Origin: Luteitalea pratensis
GTDB lineage: Bacteria; Acidobacteriota; Vicinamibacteria; Vicinamibacterales; Vicinamibacteraceae
NCBI RefSeq assembly: GCF_001618865.1
Contig: NZ_CP015136.1
Span: forward strand, 4,065,001 to 4,129,000
Direction: 5' to 3'
Length of the DNA: 64,000 bases
Shown: positions 1 through 9,159 of the stretch, piece after piece
Position numbering within the stretch: the first letter of the stretch is position 1
Layout of the letters: each line of letters starts with the position of its first letter
Program-made: the position numbers and the translations under genes
The notes under the pieces: generated by a model
Told to the model about the DNA's origin: nothing
Seen by the model: the letters and a program-made list of their open reading frames with translations, nothing else
Database searches by the model: none

Positions 1-1
1 G

Positions 2-1225
<1,224 letters not shown>

Positions 1226-1250
1226 GTCGCGTCGACAGACGCGACACGAG

Positions 1251-1280
1251 GTAGCCTGCAGGCTGCAGGCTGCAGCCTAC
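1251..1280. repeat. GTAG...CTAC bounded CTGCAGG-rich repeat
   Basis: A 30-bp stretch starts with GTAG, ends with CTAC and holds overlapping CTGCAGG/GCTGCAG units between. Both ends match the head sequence of the REP-like palindromes found elsewhere in the window, so it may be a divergent member of that family. Confidence 0.45.
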
Positions 1281-1286
1281 GAGAAA

Positions 1287-1310
1287 GGGCCGACTCGATC
1301 CAGTCGGCCC
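1287..1310. terminator. Bidirectional hairpin terminator
   Basis: A perfect 9-bp stem (GGGCCGACT / AGTCGGCCC) with a 6-base loop lies between two convergent genes. AAA precedes the stem and TTCGTT follows it, so it could work for both. The T-tract is weak. Confidence 0.6.
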
Positions 1311-1317
1311 TTCGTTC

Positions 1318-1725
1318 CTACCAGCGTGGCTCGCGACGGCCACCGCCGCCACCACCGCCGCCATACCCTCCACCACCGCGACCACCGCCGCCGCCCGGCT
1401 TGCGCCCGCCACCACCACCGGGGCGGCCGCCACCGAATCCACCGCCCCCACCACCGAAGTCGCCGGGGCCGCGCTCCGGACGGGGACGCGCTTCGTTCAC
1501 CGCAATCGCGCGGCCACCGAGCTGCGCGCCATCGAATTGCTGGATCGCCTTCTGGGCGTCGTCGTCGTTCGCCATCGAGACGAACGCGAAACCGCGTGGG
1601 CGGCCGGTCATGCGATCGCGCATGACGGTGACGCTCTCCACGGCACCAGCCTGCGCGAACATCTCCTCGAGTTCGGGCTCACTGATCTGGTATGGGATGT
1701 TCCCGACGAACAGGCTCTTCGCCAC
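1318..1725 (-). CDS. Glycine-rich RRM RNA-binding protein
   Basis: A 135-residue protein with one RNA recognition motif (about residues 3-80) followed by a glycine/arginine-rich tail. RNP2 (LFVGNIPY) and RNP1 (RGFAFVSM) are both recognisable. This is the layout of bacterial cold-inducible or cyanobacterial Rbp-type proteins, which bind single-stranded RNA. The GTG at 1725 was chosen because AAGGAGG sits just upstream and the RRM begins two residues later; the frame stays open further upstream but without RRM-like sequence. Confidence 0.9.
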   Translation of the reverse strand: MAKSLFVGNIPYQISEPELEEMFAQAGAVESVTVMRDRMTGRPRGFAFVSMANDDDAQKAIQQFDGAQLGGRAIAVNEARPRPERGPGDFGGGGGGFGGGRPGGGGGRKPGGGGGRGGGGYGGGGGGGGRREPRW

Positions 1726-2009
1726 TGCCGATCCTCCTTGCCTGACGATGCCGGCCGCGTCCCGGGGAGGGTCCACGACCACTCGGAAGATGCCGGAGGC
1801 CTCGTGGTCTCCGCTCACAGGCACGCGAGCAGAATCGAGTCAGGCGGGCTCGAAACTCGTGGCGTAGAGTCTGGCTGTCCTTCCAACCTGTGACGGTACC
1901 ACTGAGGCGCGTCGCCTGCAACGGGTGGCGACCCCTCGACGAACCTGAGTGGACAGGCACCACCGGAGTCGCTTGCCTCGGCCCGTGGCTCGTGCATACA
2001 GTGCGCGTC

Positions 2010-3803
2010 ATGGTCGTGCTGATCCTCGCTCTTCTGGCCCAATCGCCGGCGCCGGCGGCAGCCACGCCGCCCGCCGTGACCGCGGCCGCTGCCGATCGCC
2101 GCAACGTCGAGGTCCCCGACACCGACACGCACATGGTGCTGGCCGATTTCGCCACGAAAGACGCCTGGGAAGCCCACCGCGCCCGCGTGCGGCTGCAGAT
2201 CCTCACCGCCGCCGGGCTCGATCCAATGCCCGAGAAGACGCCGCTCCATCCCCAGCGCTTCGGCAAGCTGGAGCGGGACGGCTACACCATCGAGAAGGTG
2301 CTGCTCGAGACCTGGCCCGGGTTCTTTCTCGGCGGCAACCTGTACGTGCCGACGACGCCTGGCAAGCATCCGGCGGTGGTGTCGCCGCATGGCCACTGGA
2401 ATTACGGTCGCCTGGAGCATCAGCCGCTGGCGTCGATACCGCTGCGAGCGGCGAACCTGGCGCGGCGTGGCCATGTCGTCTTCATCTACGACATGGTCGG
2501 ATACAACGACACGATCCAGGTGCCGCATTCGTTCAACGGCCGCCGCGAAACGCTGTGGGCCTTCAGTCCGCTCGGCCTGCAGTTGTGGGACTCGATCCGC
2601 GTCGTGGACTACATCGCATCGCTCCCCGAAGTGGATGACACCCGCATCGGCGCCACTGGCGCCTCCGGGGGCGGGACGCAGACGTTCCTGCTCGCCGCCG
2701 TGGACGATCGCATCGCCTACGCCGCGCCGGTCAACATGGTGTCGGCCTACATGCAGGGCGGGTCGTATTGTGAGAATGCTCCAGGGCTTCGCCTCGGGAT
2801 CAGCAACCTGGACATCGCCGCGACACTGGCGCCCAAACCGATGCTCCTGATTTCCGCGACCGGCGACTGGACCAAGCACGTGCCCCAGGAGGAGTACCCG
2901 GCGATCAAACGGATCTACGACCTGTATGGGGCGGGCGAGAAGTTGACCGAGCACCAGGTCGACGCACCGCACAACTACAACCAGGAGACACGGGAGCACG
3001 TGTACCGCTTCCTCGACCAGCAGGCGTTCGGGCGCACCGATGACGGCAAGGAGAAGTCGGCGCCGATCGAGAAGCTGGGCGACATGCTGGCGCTGATGAA
3101 CCATCCGCTGCCAGCACACGCGCTGAACTACGATGGACTCCTTGCCGACTGGCAGCGCGTGGCCCGTGCGCAGGCCGACGCCACCGAGGATCTGGTCGTG
3201 CTGCGGGCGCGGTTCGCACGGGTGCTGGCCGTGCCGTCACTGGCACACGTGTCACGCGATTGGATGGGCGTCATCAGCCGAGGTGATGGCGATCGCATCC
3301 TCAGCGCGTGGACCCCTGGCAAGGGACGCCCGCTGGTCGTCGTCCATCCCGACGGCGTGCCCGCGGGGCTCGCGCTCCCCGAGGTCGAGGCGGCGAGAAA
3401 GGCGAAGCGCCCGCTGCTGGTCCTCGGCGTGTTCCAGACAGGATCGTCGGTCGCGCCGCGCAAACGAACACATAACCACTGGCTGACCTTCAACGTGAGC
3501 GACGACCAGGCGCGCGTGCACGACATCGCGGCGAGCCTGGCCTGGTTGAAGGTCGACGGGGGCGCCGACGTCCTCGCCACGGGAGCGGCCCGCTACTGGG
3601 CCGCCGTGGCAGTCGCGGCGACAGGGGGATCGCATGCCCTGGCGTTCGACGTCAACGCGCTCAGCGGCGACGACCAGGTCCTGGAGGAGCAGTGTTTCAT
3701 CCCGGCGCTGCAGCGGGCAGGCGGCCTGCGCACCGTGCAGCGACTGGTTGCAAGGAGTGATTCGTGGCCGCGTTCGTCCTCAGGGCAGGGCTCGTTACGG
3801 TAA
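2010..3803 (+). CDS. Secreted acetyl-xylan-esterase-like alpha/beta hydrolase
   Basis: About 597 residues from the ATG at 2010, which begins a short hydrophobic signal peptide ending near PAAA. The hydrolase core shows the nucleophile elbow GASGGG (near residue 220), an HGHWN segment in the oxyanion region and a late HNYN segment that may hold the catalytic histidine. This resembles the acetyl xylan esterase / dienelactone hydrolase families of secreted carbohydrate esterases. The roughly 200 residues after the core look like a second alpha/beta domain without a clear nucleophile. The 3' end overlaps the next gene by 40 bases. The substrate is not readable from sequence. Confidence 0.8.
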   Translation: MVVLILALLAQSPAPAAATPPAVTAAAADRRNVEVPDTDTHMVLADFATKDAWEAHRARVRLQILTAAGLDPMPEKTPLHPQRFGKLERDGYTIEKVLLETWPGFFLGGNLYVPTTPGKHPAVVSPHGHWNYGRLEHQPLASIPLRAANLARRGHVVFIYDMVGYNDTIQVPHSFNGRRETLWAFSPLGLQLWDSIRVVDYIASLPEVDDTRIGATGASGGGTQTFLLAAVDDRIAYAAPVNMVSAYMQGGSYCENAPGLRLGISNLDIAATLAPKPMLLISATGDWTKHVPQEEYPAIKRIYDLYGAGEKLTEHQVDAPHNYNQETREHVYRFLDQQAFGRTDDGKEKSAPIEKLGDMLALMNHPLPAHALNYDGLLADWQRVARAQADATEDLVVLRARFARVLAVPSLAHVSRDWMGVISRGDGDRILSAWTPGKGRPLVVVHPDGVPAGLALPEVEAARKAKRPLLVLGVFQTGSSVAPRKRTHNHWLTFNVSDDQARVHDIAASLAWLKVDGGADVLATGAARYWAAVAVAATGGSHALAFDVNALSGDDQVLEEQCFIPALQRAGGLRTVQRLVARSDSWPRSSSGQGSLR

Positions 3804-4468
3804 TGATGTTCGCGTGGGCGTCTGCCGCCCGCGCGCAGTCCAGTCCAGCAGTGCAGGATCTTCAAGCCTGGGTGTTGTTGCTCGGTCAGATTCCTGTCGG
3901 CGATCAGTGGCTGATTCACGCGGAGGTACAACCGCGCTTCAACGACGACATCAGTCAGGCGGACCAGTTGCTGCTCCGCGGCGGAATCGGCCGCCGTTTC
4001 GGGCGGCGGGTCACGGCGTGGGCAGGCTACGGGTACGGCCAGAAATGGAACGGGGCGCCTGTCACGCACGAGCAGCGCACGTGGGAGCAGGTGAACGCGA
4101 CCCTGCCGAAGCTGGGCAAGTGGGCGCCGTCGATGCGATTCCGGCAGGAACAGCGCTTCCTCGAGCAGTCGGGCGATTGGTCGCACAGATTCCGCGCGCT
4201 CGGACGGGTCGTACACCCGATCGGCGCGAGTCCGTGGTCGTTTGCGGCGTGGGATGAGTGGTTCGTGACGTTGGACGACACGGCCAACGGGCCGCGCCAG
4301 GGCTTCGACCAGAATCGCGTGTACCTCACGGCGCTCCGCAAGATCTCGTCGGCCGTCACGCTCGAGTGCGGATACATGTGGCAGCACTCGGCGGCAACCA
4401 CGAAGGCGCCCGAGCGAAACGGCCATACGCTGTTCACGTCGTTCACGTACGCACCGCCGGTGAGGTAG
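3764..4468 (+). CDS. DUF2490 family outer-membrane beta-barrel protein (first of two)
   Basis: A 234-residue protein with a signal peptide ending near ARAQ and alternating aromatic/polar strands. The family segments include QAWVLLLGQIPVGDQW, an EVQPRF strand and a GFDQNR segment typical of DUF2490. It is presumably an outer-membrane barrel of unknown role. The GTG start lies inside the end of the hydrolase gene, so the two are probably co-transcribed. The stop TAG is formed by the GTAG head of a degenerate REP-like palindrome. A paralogue follows. Confidence 0.8.
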   Translation: MAAFVLRAGLVTVMMFAWASAARAQSSPAVQDLQAWVLLLGQIPVGDQWLIHAEVQPRFNDDISQADQLLLRGGIGRRFGRRVTAWAGYGYGQKWNGAPVTHEQRTWEQVNATLPKLGKWAPSMRFRQEQRFLEQSGDWSHRFRALGRVVHPIGASPWSFAAWDEWFVTLDDTANGPRQGFDQNRVYLTALRKISSAVTLECGYMWQHSAATTKAPERNGHTLFTSFTYAPPVR

Positions 4469-4512
4469 GGCCGCGAGCGTCGAGCAAGTTCGACGCCGAC
4501 ATTATTTGGGCT

Positions 4513-4536
4513 GTAGCCGTCGACCTTGGTCGACGG
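4513..4536 (+). repeat. REP-like palindrome (GTAG head)
   Basis: GTAG is followed by a perfect 9-bp stem CCGTCGACC / GGTCGACGG with a TT loop. The same 24-bp unit recurs at 63084-63107, almost 59 kb away. A degenerate second palindrome lies just upstream at 4465-4497. Confidence 0.75.
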
Positions 4537-4642
4537 GCGGCGCAGGGTCGAAATCGAGGACCGCCGGTGAGTAGCAAGGGCCGTCCCTTGAGCGCCGAAG
4601 CCTTGGCGGAGGCGACCAGCCCGGCGTTCCCGTCCTCGAGGG

Positions 4643-5545
4643 ATGACTGACGCGCGACCGTCCGGCATAATTGTGCTTGCTTCTGTCGTGCCCCCATTGA
4701 TTGTCACGCTTATGGTTCGCCGGTTCAGGAGCGCAGCTCCTTGCAAGGTTTCTGCGCGCGTGGCCCGTACACGACGCGTCGTGACGTCGCTGGTCCGCCT
4801 CACGGTGCTCGCGACCGTCCTGGCCATGTGCCCGGGTTCAGCATCCGGGCAAGCCATCGTCGACCAGTGGGACGCGCAGCTCTGGGTGCAGTGGAACAGC
4901 CAGATTCCAGTCGCGGACACCTGGGGTCTCATCCTCGAGGCGCAGCCCCGTTGGAACGAGAACTTCAGCCACTACGACCAGGTGACCCTTCGCGCGGGGC
5001 TGTTCAAGCGCGTCACGCCAAAGCTGCAGGTGAGCGCGGCATACGCATTCGTCCCGAGGCACACGGTCCTCGGCACGCTCTACGAGCACCAGGCGTACGA
5101 GCAGGCGTCGTTCGTCCTGCCTCGGATAGGGAAGTGGACGGCGCAGGCGCGCGTGCGCGAGGACCAGCGGTATCTCGGGCAATGGGGCGAGCTCTCGCAC
5201 CGGATGCGGGAGCAGTTCCGGTTCACGCGTCCGATCCCGAGCGTGCCCTCGTGGGCGATGGTGCTGCACCAGGAGCTGTTCATCAACTGGAGCGACACGC
5301 ACCTGGGTCCCGCGGCGGGGTTCGACCAGCACCGCTTGTTCGCGGGCGTGAATCATCCGGTGACGAGTGCGATCGCCGTCGAGGCCGGGTACATGTGGCA
5401 GGAAGTCTTCCGGCTTGGACTGCGCCCGGAGCGTCACAACCACATCGCGATGCTGCAGTTCCAGTTCCGGCCACGTCGCGGCAGTGCACCGCTGCCGCCC
5501 GCCGCCCCCATGACTCTGACGCCAAGCAGTCGCGCCGAGGAGTAG
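4643..5545 (+). CDS. DUF2490 family outer-membrane beta-barrel protein (second of two)
   Basis: The frame is 300 residues from the first ATG, but the mature domain starts near the signal-peptide end SGQAIVDQWDAQLW. The true start may be the ATG at 4712 or the GTG at 4760, which give more usual signal peptides. The domain matches the preceding gene: WVQWNSQIPVADTWG, EAQPRW, GFDQHR and EAGYMWQE align with corresponding segments of the neighbour, so the pair looks like a tandem duplication separated by REP-like palindromes. The role is unknown; a beta-barrel envelope protein is inferred. Confidence 0.78.
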   Translation: MTDARPSGIIVLASVVPPLIVTLMVRRFRSAAPCKVSARVARTRRVVTSLVRLTVLATVLAMCPGSASGQAIVDQWDAQLWVQWNSQIPVADTWGLILEAQPRWNENFSHYDQVTLRAGLFKRVTPKLQVSAAYAFVPRHTVLGTLYEHQAYEQASFVLPRIGKWTAQARVREDQRYLGQWGELSHRMREQFRFTRPIPSVPSWAMVLHQELFINWSDTHLGPAAGFDQHRLFAGVNHPVTSAIAVEAGYMWQEVFRLGLRPERHNHIAMLQFQFRPRRGSAPLPPAAPMTLTPSSRAEE

Positions 5546-5578
5546 TCGCACGAACCAGGGGCTGCCTTCCACGGCGCC

Positions 5579-6289
5579 TTGTTCCGAAGTTCGCCCCGCG
5601 GCAGACCGAAGGCGGAGGCAGCGCGGATATCGGTCCGCGATATCGGCGAGAGTCTGTGCGAGAAGGCTACTGCCGTACTGGCGCTGGTCTTGCCCTGCAC
5701 AAGGCGGCGCCGCGCTGTGGCGTCCACTCATGGGCGTGTGGCCCGGGCGAGGTCCGTCGTGTCCCTTCTCCAACCAGACGCTGCCGCTTCCATTGGCGGG
5801 GCTGCGCGCCGCCTCCATCTCTACGTCGTCAAGAGCGTCACGGAAGTCGCCGCGGCGACGCGGCAGGCGCCGCGCGCCACGGGGACCTCATCGCGGCCTG
5901 GCGAGCGCGTGCTGCTCGACGAGTGGCGCGAAGCGCATTGGACCTTGCGGCTTCGCCTCCGGGAGGTCGCGCAGGAGGGTCAGCATGGCGACCTGGAGCC
6001 GCTGTACGACGCGGCACGGCGAGCTGACAACCTGCTGACGGAGTTCTATCAGTTGCGCGCCGAACATCTCGCCCGCAGGTTGCGGGCCGCGTTGATCGCT
6101 GGAGTTCCCGCCGCCGAGACGCACTCGCCCGACCGGGAACTCGTCGACGATGAGGAGCACGTCCTGTTGTGGCACTTTCGTGCCCTGGCGGCAGAGGATC
6201 GCGCATCCTTGCTGCGGCTCGCGTCGCGGCTTGGTGACTCCCGCACACTGCCTCGTCGGTCGGCCTCGCCCCTTGTGCCAGCCACGTAG
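5579..6289 (+). CDS. Doubtful hypothetical protein
   Basis: An open frame of 236 codons with no recognised family. The first 100 residues are arginine-rich and look like a shadow. The second half (from about residue 105, LLDEWREAHW onward) has the acidic/amphipathic make-up of a real helical protein, so a shorter gene starting internally is possible. No convincing ribosome-binding site was found. The stretch from 5546 to 6550 holds nothing else I can support. Confidence 0.3.
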   Translation: MFRSSPRGRPKAEAARISVRDIGESLCEKATAVLALVLPCTRRRRAVASTHGRVARARSVVSLLQPDAAASIGGAARRLHLYVVKSVTEVAAATRQAPRATGTSSRPGERVLLDEWREAHWTLRLRLREVAQEGQHGDLEPLYDAARRADNLLTEFYQLRAEHLARRLRAALIAGVPAAETHSPDRELVDDEEHVLLWHFRALAAEDRASLLRLASRLGDSRTLPRRSASPLVPAT

Positions 6290-6550
6290 ACGACGCATAC
6301 GAACGTGGCCGCGCGACCGGACTACATTTCGCGCGTCCGCAGCCGCTCCAGGGACACCGCTGCAACCTCGAGCGTGTCGGCCTGGCCGCAAGCGGCTGTC
6401 GCCGCGTTTGGCGCAACGCGTCACGTCGGCTTTGCTTGCCAATCGACTGGCGACCCGCTGACGCCGGCTGAGCGCGACTTGGCACTCGACGTCAGGTTCC
6501 GACACAAACGATTGCGTGCGGTGGGGCCGCGCGGTACGCTCGCGCCATCC

Positions 6551-6838
6551 GTGTCAGAGATCCCCACCGTCATCGTCTTCGTACCGGCGCCGCTGCGCCA
6601 GTACTGCGGCAATGCATCCGAACTGGTCGTGTCGGCCGACACGGTACAGCAGGCTCTCGGCGAGATGGAACGCACGCAGCCGCAGCTATACCGAAACGTG
6701 TGCGACGAGACCGGAGCGATCCGACGGCACCTCAACGTGTTCGTCAACGACGACAACGTGCGCGACCTCGATGGCGTCGCGACCAGGCTGAGGCGGGAGG
6801 ACGTCGTCACGATCCTTCCCGCCGTTTCAGGAGGCTGA
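6551..6838 (+). CDS. MoaD/ThiS-like ubiquitin-fold small protein
   Basis: A 95-residue protein from the GTG at 6551. It has the MoaD/ThiS layout: an initial beta hairpin (TVIVFVPAPLRQYCG), a helix (ADTVQQALGEMERTQP), a central FVNDDNVRDLDG segment, RREDVVTILPAVSGG, and a C-terminal Gly-Gly end. Such Gly-Gly tails are thiocarboxylated or adenylated to carry sulfur or to be conjugated. The next gene starts two bases after this stop, so the pair is very likely one operon. The partner enzyme cannot be named from this window. Confidence 0.82.
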   Translation: MSEIPTVIVFVPAPLRQYCGNASELVVSADTVQQALGEMERTQPQLYRNVCDETGAIRRHLNVFVNDDNVRDLDGVATRLRREDVVTILPAVSGG

Positions 6839-6840
6839 GC

Positions 6841-7956
6841 ATGGCTGACCGTGTGCTTCTCACCATTGGCACGAAGAAGGGCGTGTTCGTCGCTGAGTCC
6901 GCCAAGAAGCGGGGCCGTTTTGATCTGCGTGGTCCCTTCGGCGAAGGCGTGCCGGTGTATTCGAGCCTCGTCGATACGCGCGGCAGCACCCCGAAGATCT
7001 ACGCGTCGAGCTGCAATCCGTTCTTCGGCATGAAGGTGTTGAAATCGACCGACCTGGGCCGATCGTTCAAAGAGACGAAGTCCGCTCCTGCGTTCCCGAA
7101 GGACGATGGACGCGCGCTCGCGAACATCTGGTCGCTCGAGATGGGCGCCGGCAAGAAGGAACTGCTGGCGGGCGTCGAGCCTGCGGCATTGTTCCGCAGC
7201 CCCGATGGCGGCGACTCGTGGGCGTTGGTCGACGGCATCAGCAATCATCCGCACGCACGTCAATGGCAGCCCGGCAACGGCGGCCTGTGCATGCACACGA
7301 TTGTCCGCAGCGGCGACCGGGTGCACCTCGGCATTTCCACCGGTGGTCACTACCTCAGTGAGGACGGCGGCCAGACGTTCGTTGCGTCGAACGAGGGTGT
7401 CGGCGCCGGTTTCTCGCCCAATCCGTATCCCGAATTCGGCCAGTGCGTGCACAAGATCGCGCGGCACGAAGACCTGCCCTCCCGGCTCTACATGCAGAAC
7501 CACGGCGGCTGGTCCGAGTGGGCGGGCCCCGGCGGGCCGCGACCCGGCATCGGCGTGCTCAGGAGCGACGACTACGGTCATAGCTGGCGATCGATCGCGG
7601 ATGGCCTGCCGAGTGACTTCGGATTCCCGATCCTCGTGCACCCGCACGATCCGGACACGGTGTATGTGGCACCGCTCGAGCCGTCCACGCGCACGTGTCC
7701 GGGAGGCACGCCGGCGATATGGCGCAGCGAGAACGGCGGCGGCTCGTGGCGCAAGCTCACGAAGGGCCTGCCGCGCAAGGCGAGCTACTTCACCATCCTC
7801 AGGGATGCGATGGACGTCGATCGGTTGAAGACGCCGGCGCTCTATTTCGGCACGACGACCGGTCAGCTGTGGATCGGGCGCGAAGGCGGCGAGCAGTGGG
7901 ACTGCGTGTTCGACGCGCTGCCTCCCATCCACAACGTCAAGGTCGCGATCGTGTGA
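6841..7956 (+). CDS. BNR/sialidase-like beta-propeller protein
   Basis: A 371-residue protein with repeated Asp-box type motifs (SPDGGDSWALV, SEDGGQTFV, SDDYGHSWRSI, SENGGGSWRKL), the signature of BNR-repeat propellers related to sialidases and glycosyl-hydrolase 33-type folds. There is no signal peptide, so it is probably cytoplasmic. The ATG at 6841 was chosen because it directly follows the stop of the MoaD-like gene; the longer frame upstream overlaps that gene and lacks repeats. No catalytic sialidase set was identified, so enzyme activity is not claimed. Confidence 0.82.
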   Translation: MADRVLLTIGTKKGVFVAESAKKRGRFDLRGPFGEGVPVYSSLVDTRGSTPKIYASSCNPFFGMKVLKSTDLGRSFKETKSAPAFPKDDGRALANIWSLEMGAGKKELLAGVEPAALFRSPDGGDSWALVDGISNHPHARQWQPGNGGLCMHTIVRSGDRVHLGISTGGHYLSEDGGQTFVASNEGVGAGFSPNPYPEFGQCVHKIARHEDLPSRLYMQNHGGWSEWAGPGGPRPGIGVLRSDDYGHSWRSIADGLPSDFGFPILVHPHDPDTVYVAPLEPSTRTCPGGTPAIWRSENGGGSWRKLTKGLPRKASYFTILRDAMDVDRLKTPALYFGTTTGQLWIGREGGEQWDCVFDALPPIHNVKVAIV

Positions 7957-8068
7957 CAGTTCGGGCAGCGATTCGCACCCGGCCGTCCACCCACGGTCGA
8001 ATTTCCACTCCGGCGTGCCGTCGTCGACCCCGAGCTGCTGCCGTCAGCCGCAGGCGATCCGGATTATT

Positions 8069-8085
8069 CTGACAGGGCCTGTCAG
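8069..8085. promoter_or_regulatory. Perfect palindrome, possible operator
   Basis: CTGACAGG-G-CCTGTCAG is a perfect 8-bp inverted repeat around one base. It lies about 115 bases upstream of the methyltransferase-like gene in the 245-bp gap after the BNR gene. It could bind a dimeric regulator or form a short hairpin; no T-tract follows. Confidence 0.4.
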
Positions 8086-8200
8086 CGTGCGACGCTGGCC
8101 CCGTGAGCCCCATCGCGGCGACCCACGGTGAGGTGGCGCGTTCTTGACCGCTCCAAGGTGTTCAGGGCGGTTGGCACTGTGGCTACAGAGGATACGGATA

Positions 8201-9109
8201 ATGATCAAGGCTGTCGTTCGAGCACTCCTTCGCAGGCTCGACTTAAGTTTGCAGAGGCGTCTCGCCCTCGGTACGCTCAACAACATCCTGACGACCGCGC
8301 CGGCTAGTGCACTCGCTGAGCTGAGAGTCCTCCATGAGGAAGGCGAGTGGTTTCAGGTCACCCTCGAAGATCGCATCCGGCAGATCAATTTGTCCGGCCG
8401 AGAGACCACGCGCGCCGATCAATCGCTTCGGACCTATCTGATGGAGGACGACGCGCCATGGAAAGCGCATCACCTCGACGCCATCGACATGCCTGGCATG
8501 ATCTCTGACGAAGAAGCGCAATACTACGAATGGATCGGCCAAACGTACCTTGGCCGCGGAGAAGTGATCGAGCTCGGTCCGTGGCTCGGCAAGTCAACGC
8601 GGCACATCATTCGAGGGCTCAGGTCGAACCCGAAATTCAGCGACAAGCAACTTCACGTCTACGACGATTTCGTGTGGCGCACATCGTGGATGAACCAGTA
8701 TGTCGACCAAGCGGATCGGCTTCCGAACCACGCCGACTTCCGCGCACTGTTTGATCGGTTCATTGGCGACGCGAGGCCGTTTCTGAACGTGGTCCGGGCC
8801 AAGATTTCCGATCACGACGGCAACGAATCGCTACCACCCATCAAGTGGCCCGGTTCCCCAATCGAGATCATGTATGTCGACTGCGGCAGGACCATGAAGG
8901 TGAACCAAGACTGGTTTGACACATTCTCCCCGAGCTTCATGCCAGGCATCACCCTGGTTGTCATGCAGGATTGGCGACTGCACCGGGAGCGTCCGCGCAA
9001 GGCTTACAACGAGACGCTTTGGTTTACCCAAGCGCACCCCGAACTCGAACTAATCCACGAGGTCAAGCACGGGGGGGTTGCGGCATTCCTTTTCAAGCCA
9101 GTCCCGTGA
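8201..9109 (+). CDS. Class I SAM-methyltransferase-like protein
   Basis: A 302-residue protein. The segment VIELGPWLGKSTRHI (near residue 130) has the shape of the SAM-binding motif I, and EIMYVDCGRTM (near residue 225) fits a later core strand. This is the pattern of small-molecule or sugar O-methyltransferases of the TylF-like group, often found near polysaccharide genes. Phe/Tyr content and codon use look less GC-biased than neighbours, which may hint at transfer. The ATG at 8201 begins a basic amphipathic N-terminus; no substrate can be named. Confidence 0.6.
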   Translation: MIKAVVRALLRRLDLSLQRRLALGTLNNILTTAPASALAELRVLHEEGEWFQVTLEDRIRQINLSGRETTRADQSLRTYLMEDDAPWKAHHLDAIDMPGMISDEEAQYYEWIGQTYLGRGEVIELGPWLGKSTRHIIRGLRSNPKFSDKQLHVYDDFVWRTSWMNQYVDQADRLPNHADFRALFDRFIGDARPFLNVVRAKISDHDGNESLPPIKWPGSPIEIMYVDCGRTMKVNQDWFDTFSPSFMPGITLVVMQDWRLHRERPRKAYNETLWFTQAHPELELIHEVKHGGVAAFLFKPVP

Positions 9110-9159
9110 CCCAAGGCGCGGTTTAGGGGACAAGCGCATTCGTGGCCGATGGAGGTGTG

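Noticed and set aside
1815-3119. 434-codon minus-strand frame opposite the esterase gene
   Set aside because: Arg/His-rich composition without motifs; the plus strand has a signal peptide and the hydrolase motifs.
6421-7932. 503-codon minus-strand frame opposite the MoaD-like and BNR genes
   Set aside because: Low-complexity Arg/Ala sequence; the plus strand carries repeated Asp-box motifs.
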